Shown piece after piece: positions 38,761 to 47,919 of a DNA stretch of 64,000 nucleotides; the stretch's first letter is position 1, and the number at the start of each line of letters is the position of its first letter. The position numbers and the translations under genes were made by a program. The stretch is from contig CALURU010000001.1 of assembly GCA_944323255.1 (NCBI GenBank), forward strand, positions 1 to 64,000, given 5' to 3'. The notes below the pieces were generated by a model. The model did not search any database, was not told where the DNA came from, and saw nothing but the letters and a program-made list of their open reading frames with translations. The stretch is from Candidatus Gastranaerophilales bacterium (GTDB taxonomy: Bacteria; Cyanobacteriota; Vampirovibrionia; Gastranaerophilales; Gastranaerophilaceae).

Positions 38761-38783
38761 AAAACCACTTTTGGAAAAAGTGG
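38759..38783 (-). terminator. Intrinsic terminator
   Basis: On the minus strand CCACTTTT and AAAAGTGG pair around TCC, followed by TTTTTT. It ends the gene at 38837 and overlaps the end of the convergent GT2 gene. Confidence 0.85.
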
Positions 38784-38836
38784 CATAGAAAGGGAAAAAG
38801 GGAAGGGAAAACTTATATAATTTCTTACATCTAAGA

Positions 38837-40024
38837 TTAACTGAATATACCGAAGGTTCTTTCGATATTGTCATCACGAACTTTCTGTATTGACTCCATC
38901 TCTGTAGTAATAGAAGTTCTTTCAGTTTCCAGTTTCGTTAAATCTTGGTCAAATTTTGTATCTTTTCTATTAATAATATCCAGTTCATGCTCATATTCAG
39001 CTTCTGCTTTTTTCAAATCAGTATCATCCTGAACTTCTTGTAAATAGTTGGCATTAGTACTGGTTGCAACACTTGTTTCGGTCCACTCTTTTGAATCAGG
39101 ATCGTATACGTCAATCAGGACAAGTCCGGCTTCAACCATATTATTAAGCCATTCATTGCCTTCTTCTCCCGATTCATATTGTGGATCAATTTCCTGGCAT
39201 CCACCCGCAGCCTGAATTTCTTCAAACAAATGTACATAAAATTCAAACTCGCCTTTCGGATAGTCTTCAGGATACATATCATCATACTCAGCATTTGCAT
39301 TATCTATACTTGTATTATACTCATCTTGCTTATTCAGACGCATGTACTGATAAATTTCTGTTCCATAACTATTATATAAAACATCTCTGAATTCTTCCAA
39401 AGCATTTTGCTGTTCTCTTATAGATTCTGAACTTGAACTGCAAGTCTCTTCAAGATTATCATATGCCTTTTGAAGTTTATCATCGTCAGAGTGATTTTCA
39501 AAAACCATTCTTTCAACATCTGTCATAAATAGGTTATATAAGCCATTATCAGCCATTCCATCGCCATAATTTTCATTTGAAACACCAATACCGACTTCCA
39601 TTCCCATACTGTATCTACCGTCATCATAATTTACAGCCCAGCCGAAATTATCTTCCATTCCTAACATAGCATAGGCGAAGGCATATTTATCAGTATTAAA
39701 GTTTTCATATGTTTCTACGGTTTTTGCATCAACTATAACTTTACCGGTTTTTGAATCCTTTAATGAATACTGCATAAACCGATCTTCATTATATGTACAT
39801 AAAGTAGAGAATGTCGCATCTACAAAGTTCTTTGTACCATCACCATTATTGAAAGCAACCTGAATCTTTGTTGCATCTAACGCATCACAATATTTTTGAT
39901 ACAACTCATCTTTCTGAGTTGCAAGCGCTATCTTTTGGCTCTGGATGCTTTGAGCTTTAAACTCGACATCATGAAGCCTGCTTGTTAGCGTTAATAATCT
40001 AGCTTGTGACGCTGCCATTCCCAT
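38837..40024 (-). CDS. Coiled-coil protein of unknown function, large partner
   Basis: I do not recognise this 395-residue protein. The N-terminal 50 residues are a predicted helix starting MAASQARLLTLTSRLHD, with spacing LL-x4-R-x13-QK-x2-LA. The middle is acidic and aromatic (YDDGRYSMGMEVG), and residues about 325-385 form a second coiled coil ending ERTFGIFS. There is no signal peptide. The divergent gene at 40231 encodes a shorter protein with the same N-terminal spacing, and both seem to use the composite promoter. The layout, helices at both ends around a variable middle, recalls flagellin or secreted filament proteins, but that is only a resemblance. Confidence 0.7.
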   Translation of the reverse strand: MGMAASQARLLTLTSRLHDVEFKAQSIQSQKIALATQKDELYQKYCDALDATKIQVAFNNGDGTKNFVDATFSTLCTYNEDRFMQYSLKDSKTGKVIVDAKTVETYENFNTDKYAFAYAMLGMEDNFGWAVNYDDGRYSMGMEVGIGVSNENYGDGMADNGLYNLFMTDVERMVFENHSDDDKLQKAYDNLEETCSSSSESIREQQNALEEFRDVLYNSYGTEIYQYMRLNKQDEYNTSIDNANAEYDDMYPEDYPKGEFEFYVHLFEEIQAAGGCQEIDPQYESGEEGNEWLNNMVEAGLVLIDVYDPDSKEWTETSVATSTNANYLQEVQDDTDLKKAEAEYEHELDIINRKDTKFDQDLTKLETERTSITTEMESIQKVRDDNIERTFGIFS

Positions 40025-40050
40025 AGTGTGTTACTGTCCTTTATTATTTT

Positions 40051-40117
40051 CCCTTGTATTATGTATTACGGCACAATTCATTAAAAACTTTAATAAATTT
40101 TGAAAATCGTTACAAAA
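40051..40117 (-). promoter_or_regulatory. Composite promoter, diverged instance 5
   Basis: On the minus strand TTTTGTAACG starts at 40117 and AATACAAGGG starts at 40060. Aligned to AATGTAAGGG of the 47911 copy, eight of ten bases match and the box-to-core spacing is 60. The ATACTTT part is poorly kept. Confidence 0.4.
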
Positions 40118-40144
40118 ATTTACAATTAAATTTATGATATTAAC

Positions 40145-40208
40145 TTTTGTAACAAATTTAACCAGTGTTGAAATTAAATCAAATTTAAATACTTTATATA
40201 TATGTAAG
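40145..40208 (+). promoter_or_regulatory. Composite promoter, instance 3
   Basis: TTTTGTAACA at 40145-40154 and ATACTTTATATATATGTAAG at 40189-40208. Box-to-core spacing is 59, identical to the 996-1059 copy, and the intervening GAAATTAAATCAAATTTA is nearly the same as there. The ATG at 40231 follows. Confidence 0.65.
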
Positions 40209-40230
40209 ACTAAGATGATGGTGACATAAA

Positions 40231-40659
40231 ATGGCAATCGCAAATTTACATGAAACATTATTAAGCTACAAGTTGAGAAGAAATCAGTTAAACCTTGAAA
40301 TAACTGAATGGCAGGCTCAAAAAACTTTAGCTTCATATTCTCAGGGAGATGTTCAGTCTTTAAAAAATTCTGAAACAAGATCTGTCAGAGAATATTACAA
40401 AGAGATGTTTGAAGGCGATGCTGATTTACAAGAATTATATACAGATTATACTGAAATTCCTGATTTTGAGGAAGAAATGGATAAATTAACAGCAAAATTT
40501 CAGGAACAATTTGATCAATTAACAGCCTGGGAAACAGCAGTTGATGCACAGATTACTACTGCAAGCGCAGAATTAGAAGAAGTTAATGCTTATATGGAAT
40601 CAGCCAAGTCAATGCTTTCAAGCAATATTCAGGAAGATTTCAACTACGGTTTAAACTAG
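40231..40659 (+). CDS. Coiled-coil protein of unknown function, small partner
   Basis: A 142-residue, acidic, almost wholly helical protein with no known family. Its N-terminus (LLSYKLRRNQ and QAQKTLA) has the spacing LL-x4-R-x13-QK also found in the divergent protein at 38837, so the two probably share an N-terminal helical-hairpin module. Residues about 80-140 are a second coiled coil. There is no signal peptide, and a ribosome binding site is weak (GATGGTGACAT). The last four bases overlap the end of the convergent transporter gene. Transcribed from the composite promoter at 40145. Confidence 0.7.
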   Translation: MAIANLHETLLSYKLRRNQLNLEITEWQAQKTLASYSQGDVQSLKNSETRSVREYYKEMFEGDADLQELYTDYTEIPDFEEEMDKLTAKFQEQFDQLTAWETAVDAQITTASAELEEVNAYMESAKSMLSSNIQEDFNYGLN

Positions 40660-41972
40660 TGAAATAGCCAGATTCCAAATAATGCAAATAAGATTAAAGC
40701 TATGTTGTAATGCAAAAAAGTTGGAATACAGGTATCATAGATATGGCTATGTTGTCCATCAGCGTTAAGTCCGGAAGTCGGCCCCAGAGTAGTGTCTGAT
40801 GCCGGTGAACCTGCATCTCCCAGCGCTGCAGCTGCTGCAAGCAAGACTACCATCTGTGGAATGTTAAAACCTTGTTTTATACAAACAGGAATAAATAAAA
40901 CTGCAAGAATAGGTATTGTACCGAAAGAAGTTCCAATACCTATTGTTATAAACAATCCTATTATAAGTATTATTAATGAGGTAACATAAATATTGGCAGG
41001 TAAAATCGGTAGTATTGTATTAACAAGGCTTTCTATTGAACCTGTTTCTTTTAAAACGTCGGCGAATCCCGCTGCTACAAGCATTACAAAGGCAATGTAT
41101 CCCATAAGATAAACACCTTCATTCATCATATGATCCATTTTGTCTTGTGGTATAACCTTAAAAGAGAATATAATACCAAGCCCGACAAGTGCACCGAGAG
41201 GCAAAGATTTTGTAATTAGTTGTACAACAAAAGTTACTATTGCGGCAAAAATAACGAGCCAATGCTTTGGTTGGAAATTTGTGTCTGTAGTATTTTCGGT
41301 TAATACTTTTTTATCTTCATAAATCCTGGGTTTTCTGTAAGTTATAAATACAGAAATAAAAAGCCCCGCAAGCATTCCAACCCCTAAAATGAGTGTATCC
41401 TTCCAAATATCGCCTCTTAAAACATTTACCCCGTTTTGAACCATATTATCAGCAATAAGGTTCTGAAAGATTAATCCAAAACCTGCCGGAATTACTATAT
41501 ATGGCATTTTTAATCCAAAAGCAAGCACACACGCTACTGCTCTTCTGTCAATCTGTATTTTGTTCATTATTCCTAAAAGCGGTGGAATAATAATAGGAAT
41601 AAAGGCTATATGAATAGGAACGATATTTTGTGAGGCCATTGCAATTAAGGTAAGAATCGTTAAAAGAAGCATCTTCTTACCTTTAACTATGTTAGTTATT
41701 TTGTTAGAAATTACATCCGTAAATCCGGAATGTGCCATAGTAGCCGCAAACGCACCAAGTAAAATGTAACTCAATGCAGTTTCGGAGTTTCCACCCATAC
41801 CTGATATAAAAGTATTCATAATGTGTGTACTATCCAAACCTGCTACATATCCAGCAGCTAATGTTGATATAATAATTGCCAGCAAAACATTAATCTTTTT
41901 TATGCATAATACGCATAATAAAATTATTGAAATAAAAGCAGGATTTGTACATAAATGAATAATAGTTGTCAT
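40656..41972 (-). CDS. NhaC/YuiF-like Na+/H+ antiporter family transporter
   Basis: A 438-residue membrane protein with about 11-12 helices. GDAGSPASDTTLGPTSGLNA near residue 395 is characteristic of the Na+/H+ antiporter family (COG2056), and IGTSFGTIPILAVLFIPV near 350 is the paired motif. Members are annotated as cation antiporters or putative amino-acid (histidine) permeases, so substrate is open. The gene begins six bases after the stop of the small gene at 41978 and is probably co-transcribed with it. Confidence 0.8.
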   Translation of the reverse strand: MTTIIHLCTNPAFISIILLCVLCIKKINVLLAIIISTLAAGYVAGLDSTHIMNTFISGMGGNSETALSYILLGAFAATMAHSGFTDVISNKITNIVKGKKMLLLTILTLIAMASQNIVPIHIAFIPIIIPPLLGIMNKIQIDRRAVACVLAFGLKMPYIVIPAGFGLIFQNLIADNMVQNGVNVLRGDIWKDTLILGVGMLAGLFISVFITYRKPRIYEDKKVLTENTTDTNFQPKHWLVIFAAIVTFVVQLITKSLPLGALVGLGIIFSFKVIPQDKMDHMMNEGVYLMGYIAFVMLVAAGFADVLKETGSIESLVNTILPILPANIYVTSLIILIIGLFITIGIGTSFGTIPILAVLFIPVCIKQGFNIPQMVVLLAAAAALGDAGSPASDTTLGPTSGLNADGQHSHIYDTCIPTFLHYNIALILFALFGIWLFH

Positions 41973-41977
41973 TTCTG

Positions 41978-42280
41978 CTATCTTGTTTCAGCTTCCTGAA
42001 GCAAATTAATTAACTCAAGTGCTACTTCTTTTTGCACATCAGCTGGCAAACATTTTAAATACTCAAAAGCCTCGGCAATTTTTTGATCGGTATCATACCA
42101 ACGACGTAAAACATAAGTAAATGCATCTGTCAAAATATTATCAGCTAAATCTATACCATTTTCCTTAGATATTTTGATAATCAAATCAGCACAGTCATAC
42201 TGCGTCATTATATTTGCATTACGCATTAAACTTACTGCCAGACTTACTGTAGGATCTACATCATACCAACGCTTATGCAT
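41978..42280 (-). CDS. Small protein with duplicated RWYD motif
   Basis: A 100-residue soluble helical protein I cannot assign. It contains two similar stretches, KRWYDVDPTVSLAVSLM near residue 3 and RRWYDTDQKIAEAFEYL near residue 59, about 56 residues apart, which suggests an internal duplication. It starts with an ATG and AAGGTG upstream and ends six bases before the antiporter gene. Confidence 0.65.
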   Translation of the reverse strand: MHKRWYDVDPTVSLAVSLMRNANIMTQYDCADLIIKISKENGIDLADNILTDAFTYVLRRWYDTDQKIAEAFEYLKCLPADVQKEVALELINLLQEAETR

Positions 42281-42320
42281 ATAACACCTTTTCCTCTTTT
42301 ATTATAGTATATTTTTTCAA

Positions 42321-42620
42321 CTATTTTGTCAATTGTGAAATTATATTCGATTTTTTTTTCTCATCGTTTATTGATATAAATAATGTTTTCTCTTTTGAGT
42401 TTTCCCCTTTTACTATTTCAATATTGGACTTAGCTATTTTTAACAGTTTTGATAGAAACTCAATGAGAGCTTTATTTGCCTTATTTTCAATTGGTTGTGC
42501 AGTTATTTTAATCTTTATAAACTCATCTTCCAGAATAATTTCATTTTTAGAAGAATTAGGTATAATTTTAATGCGAATTAATAAACCATCAGGGGTTATT
42601 TTAAGATTACAATAATCCAA
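42321..42620 (-). CDS. DUF167 / YggU family protein
   Basis: A 99-residue protein matching the YggU fold: LIRIKIIPNSSKNEI near the start, then IKITAQPIENKANKALIEFL and IVKGENSKEKTL. The family is widespread, small and of unknown function. The start codon appears to be a TTG with AAGGA about seven bases upstream. It follows the DNA methyltransferase by 13 bases. Confidence 0.85.
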   Translation of the reverse strand: MDYCNLKITPDGLLIRIKIIPNSSKNEIILEDEFIKIKITAQPIENKANKALIEFLSKLLKIAKSNIEIVKGENSKEKTLFISINDEKKKSNIISQLTK

Positions 42621-42633
42621 GTCTTTTATCCTT

Positions 42634-43512
42634 TTATTTTACCTTCTGGAAAATCATAACATACTCGTGCTTAAAAATATAGAAACCTCCGGCTAAAGCT
42701 CTGTATCGCCATAAATTAGCAGTTTTGCCTTTAGCTCTTTCGTTGCCCTGAATATCTTTTATAATAATGGCTTTTGTAATAAATCCTAGTTTATTCATCC
42801 TTGCCATACATTCGAAACCTAACGGTATATGCTGCGAATGCGCATACTTATCTCCTATAATAAGGCAGGCAAAACGTCCTTTTTCCAATAAATCATATCC
42901 ATTTTTAGCGACTTTTTCAAACAAATTATAAAATTCTTCAGTAGTTGCACAATTAGATAAATCCTCTTTTTTATCCGAGAACTTAATAATATCATCATAA
43001 GGCGGGTGAAGCATAAGAAGCTGCGCCTGTTTTCTGCCCATAATATCTAGTCTTGCTTGAATTTTTTCTTTTGCAATTTCACTTGCCGAATCTGCACAAA
43101 TGATATTAACATCAGTTACTAGTTGTTTCGGTGTGAATTTTTCAGAAACTGATTCTGCGAGATCTTCTTTTAATTCAACTCCGATACAGCGTCTTTGCAT
43201 ATTAATAGCTTCAATGCCGGAGGTTCCTGAGCCAAAAAACAAATCAAGAACAATATCATTCTTCTTTGTATAACGCTCATAAATCTGTTGAGCAATCTGA
43301 GGAATATAATTACCGTGATATTCATTAGAATGCCCGCCCTCTTTTGCTCTTTGTGGAAATTCCCATAAAGTATCAGTTTTTATATGGTCATATTCCTGCC
43401 ATTTTTTTAAATTTATATCACTATATGCAGTTGTTTTCACTGCATTATTATCAACTACTTTTAAACTGTTTTGCTTAGAACTCTTCTGTTCTTTTAAATT
43501 TGTTTTTGCCAT
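42634..43512 (-). CDS. Orphan DNA N4/N6-type methyltransferase
   Basis: A 292-residue SAM-dependent DNA methylase. Motif I appears as VLDLFFGSGTSGIEAI near residues 87-102 and the catalytic motif IV as LLMLHPPYDDIIKF near 165. The order I then IV, and HPPY in place of DPPY or NPPY, are found in a subset of N4/N6 methylases. No endonuclease or specificity gene is adjacent, so it is probably a solitary methyltransferase acting in regulation or protection. The ATG at 43512 is preferred over an upstream TTG. Confidence 0.8.
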   Translation of the reverse strand: MAKTNLKEQKSSKQNSLKVVDNNAVKTTAYSDINLKKWQEYDHIKTDTLWEFPQRAKEGGHSNEYHGNYIPQIAQQIYERYTKKNDIVLDLFFGSGTSGIEAINMQRRCIGVELKEDLAESVSEKFTPKQLVTDVNIICADSASEIAKEKIQARLDIMGRKQAQLLMLHPPYDDIIKFSDKKEDLSNCATTEEFYNLFEKVAKNGYDLLEKGRFACLIIGDKYAHSQHIPLGFECMARMNKLGFITKAIIIKDIQGNERAKGKTANLWRYRALAGGFYIFKHEYVMIFQKVK

Positions 43513-43585
43513 ACTCTTCCCCAATTAATAAATACAGTTTAAAAGATTTTTTTTACTTTGTAATCAAATAAATAGATGATATATA

Positions 43586-43617
43586 AAAAATACCATCCTT
43601 TTGTGGATGGTATTTTT
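43586..43617 (-). terminator. Intrinsic terminator
   Basis: ATACCATCC and GGATGGTAT pair around a six-base loop, with T-runs on both outer sides. It ends the Cys-rich protein gene. Confidence 0.85.
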
Positions 43618-43619
43618 AT

Positions 43620-43961
43620 TTACTTGTTCATTTGCTGTAATTTATCACATGGGCTGCAAGGTTGTTGCTGCACCTGTTTCTGACAAGGGTTGCAAGGCAC
43701 CGCTTTCTGGCAAGGGTCGCATGGCTTTTTCTTCGCACATGGATCACAAGGAGCTGCAGCCCCTGTAGGACATGGCTCAGAAATTTTTTCGCAAGGATCA
43801 CATTTTTTGTTGCAGTCGCAATCTGTTTTTTTCTTTTCGCACTTAGGACAATGTCCCCAGTAAGCAGGGTTCAGGCTTGACCAGCTGAAAGCATGTGCGC
43901 TTTGTGTGCCTATTACTGATACAATACCCAATACAGCTAATAAAGATAATGTTTTTTTCAT
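43620..43961 (-). CDS. Secreted Cys-rich protein with (D/N/S)PC repeats
   Basis: A 113-residue protein with a clear signal peptide (cleavage after AHA, residue 24). The mature part has about 15 cysteines in some 88 residues, mostly as C-x2-C pairs in CDPC, CNPC and CSPC units separated by Lys, Gln and Pro (for example KKKPCDPCQKAVPCNPCQK). Such spacing could bind metals or form disulfides in the periplasm or on the surface. No family is recognised. AAGGAG seven to eight bases before the ATG supports the start. It is monocistronic with its own terminator. Confidence 0.8.
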   Translation of the reverse strand: MKKTLSLLAVLGIVSVIGTQSAHAFSWSSLNPAYWGHCPKCEKKKTDCDCNKKCDPCEKISEPCPTGAAAPCDPCAKKKPCDPCQKAVPCNPCQKQVQQQPCSPCDKLQQMNK

Positions 43962-44072
43962 TTCTTACTCCTTTTTTTATACGAATGAACTGTATTTTGA
44001 ATACATATACATTGTATGAAAAGAGCAATAATTTACCATAACCCGGGCGTATATATATTTTAAGACACCTGT

Positions 44073-45098
44073 CTAATTTCTCGTTCGGTCAATTAATTTA
44101 CTATCATTATTCCAACTGAATGATGATCGAATCTTGCTGCCTACTGTCTCCAGCAAATGTCCCTTAGATTCGGCTCTAAGTTTTGCAAATTTTTCTCCGC
44201 CGGATTCCATCTCGTCCATGAATTCTCTTGCATACTTTCCGCTTTGGATATCTTCCAGAATCTTTTTCATCTCAGCTTTTACGTTTGCATTGATTAACTT
44301 TCCGCCTCTTGTCAAATCTCCATATTCTGCATTGTTGGAAATAGAATAATGCATATCTTCAATTCCGCCCTGATAAATTAAATCAACAATAAGCTTTAAT
44401 TCATGACAGACTTCAAAATATGCCATATAAGGAGAATATCCGGCCTCAACAAGCGTTTCGAAAGCAGTTTTAATTAATGCTGTGCAACCGCCACATAGAA
44501 CAGCCTGTTCACCGAAAAGATCAGTTTCAGTTTCTTCTCTAAAAGTTGTTTCAATAATTCCAGCACGCCCCGAGCCTATTGCTGAGGCGTAAGAAAGAGC
44601 TATATCTTTTGAATCTCCGCTAAAATCTTTGTAAACAGCGATTAAAGACGGGACTCCTCGCCCTGCTTTGTATTCGCTTCTAACTGTATGCCCCGGAGCC
44701 TTTGGCGCAACCATTATGACATTTACCCCTTCCGGCGGATTAATGAATCCGTAGTGGATATTAAATCCGTGAGAAAACATCAAATATTGTCCGGCTTTAA
44801 GGTTTGGTTCTATTTCTTCTTTGTAAACTTTTGCCTGAACTTCGTCCGGTATAAGTATTTGAATAATATCAGCCTGCTTGACGGCTTCTGATATAGGCAT
44901 TGTAGTTAACCCATAATCTTTTGCTTTCGTATCAGAAGCTCCACCCTGACGAAGTCCCATTATAACTTGGCATCTTGAATCTTTAAGATTCAACCCTTGC
45001 CCATAGCCCTGCGAGCCAAAGCCGATTACCGCAATTTTTTTTGTTTTAATTAAATCTTGATTTATGTCTTTATCTAAATATATTTTTAGCTCTTCCAT
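44073..45098 (-). CDS. ilvC: Ketol-acid reductoisomerase
   Basis: A 341-residue class I enzyme of branched-chain amino-acid synthesis. It converts acetolactate to dihydroxy-isovalerate with NADPH and Mg2+. The Rossmann motif is AVIGFGSQGYGQGLNLKDS, with MVAPKAPGHTVR, ETDLFGEQAVLCGG and the acidic metal ligands around CHELKLIVDLIYQGG. AAGGAGG lies just upstream of the ATG. No other ilv or leu gene is adjacent. A large hairpin lies between it and gyrA on the same strand. Confidence 0.97.
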   Translation of the reverse strand: MEELKIYLDKDINQDLIKTKKIAVIGFGSQGYGQGLNLKDSRCQVIMGLRQGGASDTKAKDYGLTTMPISEAVKQADIIQILIPDEVQAKVYKEEIEPNLKAGQYLMFSHGFNIHYGFINPPEGVNVIMVAPKAPGHTVRSEYKAGRGVPSLIAVYKDFSGDSKDIALSYASAIGSGRAGIIETTFREETETDLFGEQAVLCGGCTALIKTAFETLVEAGYSPYMAYFEVCHELKLIVDLIYQGGIEDMHYSISNNAEYGDLTRGGKLINANVKAEMKKILEDIQSGKYAREFMDEMESGGEKFAKLRAESKGHLLETVGSKIRSSFSWNNDSKLIDRTRN

Positions 45099-45116
45099 AA
45101 CAAACCTCCTTTACAT

Positions 45117-45153
45117 ATGTATGCGGTCGGAGAATTACCCCGACCGCATACAT
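45117..45153 (-). promoter_or_regulatory. Long hairpin between gyrA and ilvC
   Basis: ATGTATGCGGTCGG and CCGACCGCATACAT form a perfect 14-base stem. No T-run follows on the minus strand; AAAGGAGG, the ilvC ribosome binding site, comes about 10 bases later. It could be an atypical gyrA terminator, a processing site or a control hairpin for ilvC. Confidence 0.55.
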
Positions 45154-45165
45154 TATAAATACTTT

Positions 45166-47718
45166 TTACTCTTCAATCTCTGTAATTGTTGTTTGTTCAC
45201 CTTCTGTCATCTCGGCAACAGAACAGCCGCCTGCGGGAACAGAAACTTCGTCATCGTCTTTATCTGTATTAACGATTTTGTTTACTGAAACAACAGTATC
45301 ATTATCAACAAGATTTTGTGCTCTTACACCTGTTGCCGGTCTGCCCTGGCAAGAAATATCTCCGGCTTTGATTCTTGTGACAATGCCATTTGCGGTTACA
45401 AGCATAATTTCATCGTTTTCATCAACTATAGTTAGTGCGACAAGTCTTGACATGTTAGATTTGAACTTGGTTGCAATTAAACCGATACCGCCTCTGTTTT
45501 GAGTTCTGAATTCTGATAATTTAGTACGTTTACCAAAACCGTCGGAAGTTACAACGAGTAAATCAGCATCATAGTTTCTCGGAACGATATCACATCCGAT
45601 AATAGTGTCTGCAGATCTCAGTTTCATTGAAGTTACGCCTCTTGCACTTCTGCCTAAAGGTCTCAAATCTTCAATCGGGAATCTTATTGCCATACCGCAA
45701 GAAGTACCAATTATGATTTCATCATTTGATTTTGCAAGTTTAACCCAGTTTAACTTATCTCCTTCTTCAAGAGAAATTGCAATAATACCGCTTCTTCGAA
45801 TGTTTGCGAAATTGTCAAGTTCTATTCTCTTGATGAAGCCTTTTTGTGTAAGCATTATCAAATTCAAATCATGTGAGAAGCTGCTTACCGGAACGACTGC
45901 TGTAATAGTTTCGCCCTGTTCAATAGGAAGTACGTTTACAATAGGAAGTCCTTTTGACTGACGTCCGCCTTCAGGGAAATCATATACATTCAGGCTGTAC
46001 ACGATACCTTTAGAAGAGAAGAACAATACTTTATCATGCATCATTGCGGTAAAGAAGTGCTGAATATCGTCATCATCCTTTGTTTTCATGCCGGCTTTTC
46101 CGCGTGTTGCACGGTTCTGGCGTTCAAAAGTATCAAGAGAGATTCTCTTCAAATAACCCTGATGTGTAATGAATACTGCCATCGGAGTGTTTGGTGTTAA
46201 ATCCTCAATTGTAACTTCACCCTGTTCAGGTACAATCTGGGTTTTTCTGTCATCACCATATTTTTCTTTGTCTTCAAGAAGTTCAGCCTTAATAATATCT
46301 AAAACCTTCTGTCTGTCTGCAAGAATTGCTTCATATTCTGTAATTTTTTTGAGAAGTTCATCATACTCGTTCTTGATTTTATCCTGTTCCAAGCCTGTTA
46401 ATCTTCTTAACTGCATTTCAAGGATTGCATTCGCCTGATCAACATCAAGTCCGAACCTGCTCATTAAGCCTACCCTTGCATCATCCGTTGTTTTAGATTT
46501 TTTGATAAGTTCAATAACTTCGTCCAGAGAACCTAAAGCAATTAATAAGCCGGCTAAAATATGAGCCCTGATTTTTGCTTTCTTTAAGAAATAAATAGTT
46601 CTTCTTGTAACAATTTCAACTCTGTGTTCAACAAACTCATTCAAAACTTCATATAAGTTAAGAAGTCTCGGCTGCTTGCCGCATAATGTAACCATGTTTA
46701 CGCCGAATGTTGTGGCAAGCTGTGTATATTTGAATAAATTATTCTTAACGACTTCCGGTTTTGCGTCACGTTTTAATTCAATAACGATACGCATACCTTC
46801 TCTGTCGGATTCATCTCTTATGTCGGAAATTCCGTTAATTTTTTGTTCTTTAACTAAATCCGCAATTTTTTGTATAAGTAAAGACTTGTTAACCTGATAA
46901 GGAATTTCTGTAACTATAATTGCTGTTCTTGTTTGCCTGCCTGCTCCGCCCGGAATTTCTTCAATTGTTGCGACAGCAGACATTTTTATAGAACCACGCC
47001 CTGTTTCATAAGCCTGCTTGATATCGTTTAAACCGACAATAGTAGCGGCGGTCGGGAAGTCCGGTCCTTTAATGTATTCCATTAATTCAGGAACTGTAAT
47101 TTGAGGGTTATCGATTAATGCAATAGTTCCGTCTACAACTTCTCTTAAATTATGAGGCGGAATATTTGTTGCCATACCTACCGCAATACCAGATGATCCG
47201 TTTAATAAAAGCATTGGCAATCTTACCGGAAGAACGGAAGGCTCTTCTAAAGAACCATCAAAGTTCGGCTCAAAATCAACTGTTTCGCAGTCAATATCAG
47301 CAAGCATTGAAGTTGTAATTTTATGCATTCTTGCTTCTGTATAACGCATTGCCGCTGCACCGTCACCATCGACAGAACCAAAGTTTCCATGCCCGTCAAC
47401 TACAAGATATCTTGTGTTAAAGTCCTGAGCCAGACGCACAAGGGCTTCATAAACAGAACTATCACCGTGCGGGTGATATTTACCGAGAACTTCACCTACA
47501 ATACGGGCGCATTTCTTAAACGGTTTATCAGGTGTCATGCCAAGCTCATTCATTGCGTATAAAATACGCCTGTGAACAGGCTTTAAACCATCTCTTACAT
47601 CTGGTAGTGCACGACCTACAATTACGCTCATTGCATAATCGATATAGCACTTTTTCATTTCTTCTCTTATATTAACCGGTACAATTTTACCGTCTGAAAA
47701 CATATTCTGTTGAGCCAA
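45166..47718 (-). CDS. gyrA: DNA gyrase subunit A
   Basis: An 850-residue type II topoisomerase subunit. The catalytic tyrosine is Tyr126 (AAMRYTEAR). The quinolone-determining region reads [17 protein letters not shown], so the positions equal to E. coli Ser83 and Asp87 are Ser and Glu. The C-terminal beta-pinwheel follows from about residue 515. The GyrA-box position reads [12 protein letters not shown] rather than the classical QRRGGKG. The start codon is a TTG with AGGAGAAGGA upstream; the next ATG would remove six residues. gyrB is not in the window. Confidence 0.97.
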   Translation of the reverse strand: MAQQNMFSDGKIVPVNIREEMKKCYIDYAMSVIVGRALPDVRDGLKPVHRRILYAMNELGMTPDKPFKKCARIVGEVLGKYHPHGDSSVYEALVRLAQDFNTRYLVVDGHGNFGSVDGDGAAAMRYTEARMHKITTSMLADIDCETVDFEPNFDGSLEEPSVLPVRLPMLLLNGSSGIAVGMATNIPPHNLREVVDGTIALIDNPQITVPELMEYIKGPDFPTAATIVGLNDIKQAYETGRGSIKMSAVATIEEIPGGAGRQTRTAIIVTEIPYQVNKSLLIQKIADLVKEQKINGISDIRDESDREGMRIVIELKRDAKPEVVKNNLFKYTQLATTFGVNMVTLCGKQPRLLNLYEVLNEFVEHRVEIVTRRTIYFLKKAKIRAHILAGLLIALGSLDEVIELIKKSKTTDDARVGLMSRFGLDVDQANAILEMQLRRLTGLEQDKIKNEYDELLKKITEYEAILADRQKVLDIIKAELLEDKEKYGDDRKTQIVPEQGEVTIEDLTPNTPMAVFITHQGYLKRISLDTFERQNRATRGKAGMKTKDDDDIQHFFTAMMHDKVLFFSSKGIVYSLNVYDFPEGGRQSKGLPIVNVLPIEQGETITAVVPVSSFSHDLNLIMLTQKGFIKRIELDNFANIRRSGIIAISLEEGDKLNWVKLAKSNDEIIIGTSCGMAIRFPIEDLRPLGRSARGVTSMKLRSADTIIGCDIVPRNYDADLLVVTSDGFGKRTKLSEFRTQNRGGIGLIATKFKSNMSRLVALTIVDENDEIMLVTANGIVTRIKAGDISCQGRPATGVRAQNLVDNDTVVSVNKIVNTDKDDDEVSVPAGGCSVAEMTEGEQTTITEIEE

Positions 47719-47748
47719 AATCCTTCTCCTCTATCCCTCTATACTTAT

Positions 47749-47776
47749 ATTGTAGCATAAAAAACATTGGTGTAAA
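47749..47776 (-). promoter_or_regulatory. Sigma-70 promoter of gyrA
   Basis: TTTACA (47776-47771) and TACAAT (47754-47749) on the minus strand are separated by 16 bases, about 30 bases before the TTG start. Confidence 0.6.
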
Positions 47777-47854
47777 GCAATAGTACAGTTAATACATAGC
47801 CATGTTATCTAATCTTTATATACTCCTTAAATCCAGTATTAATAATGTTTTAAG

Positions 47855-47918
47855 GTTTGTAAAATTTTGTTTAAAAAAAGCAATTTTTAAAAAGGAAAAT
47901 ACTTTATATAAATGTAAG
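47855..47918 (+). promoter_or_regulatory. Composite promoter, instance 4
   Basis: GTTTGTAAAA starts at 47855 and ATACTTTATATAAATGTAAG at 47899. The spacing from box to the G of GTAAG is 59, as in two other copies. No recognisable protein gene follows; a terminator does. Confidence 0.6.
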
Positions 47919-47919
47919 G

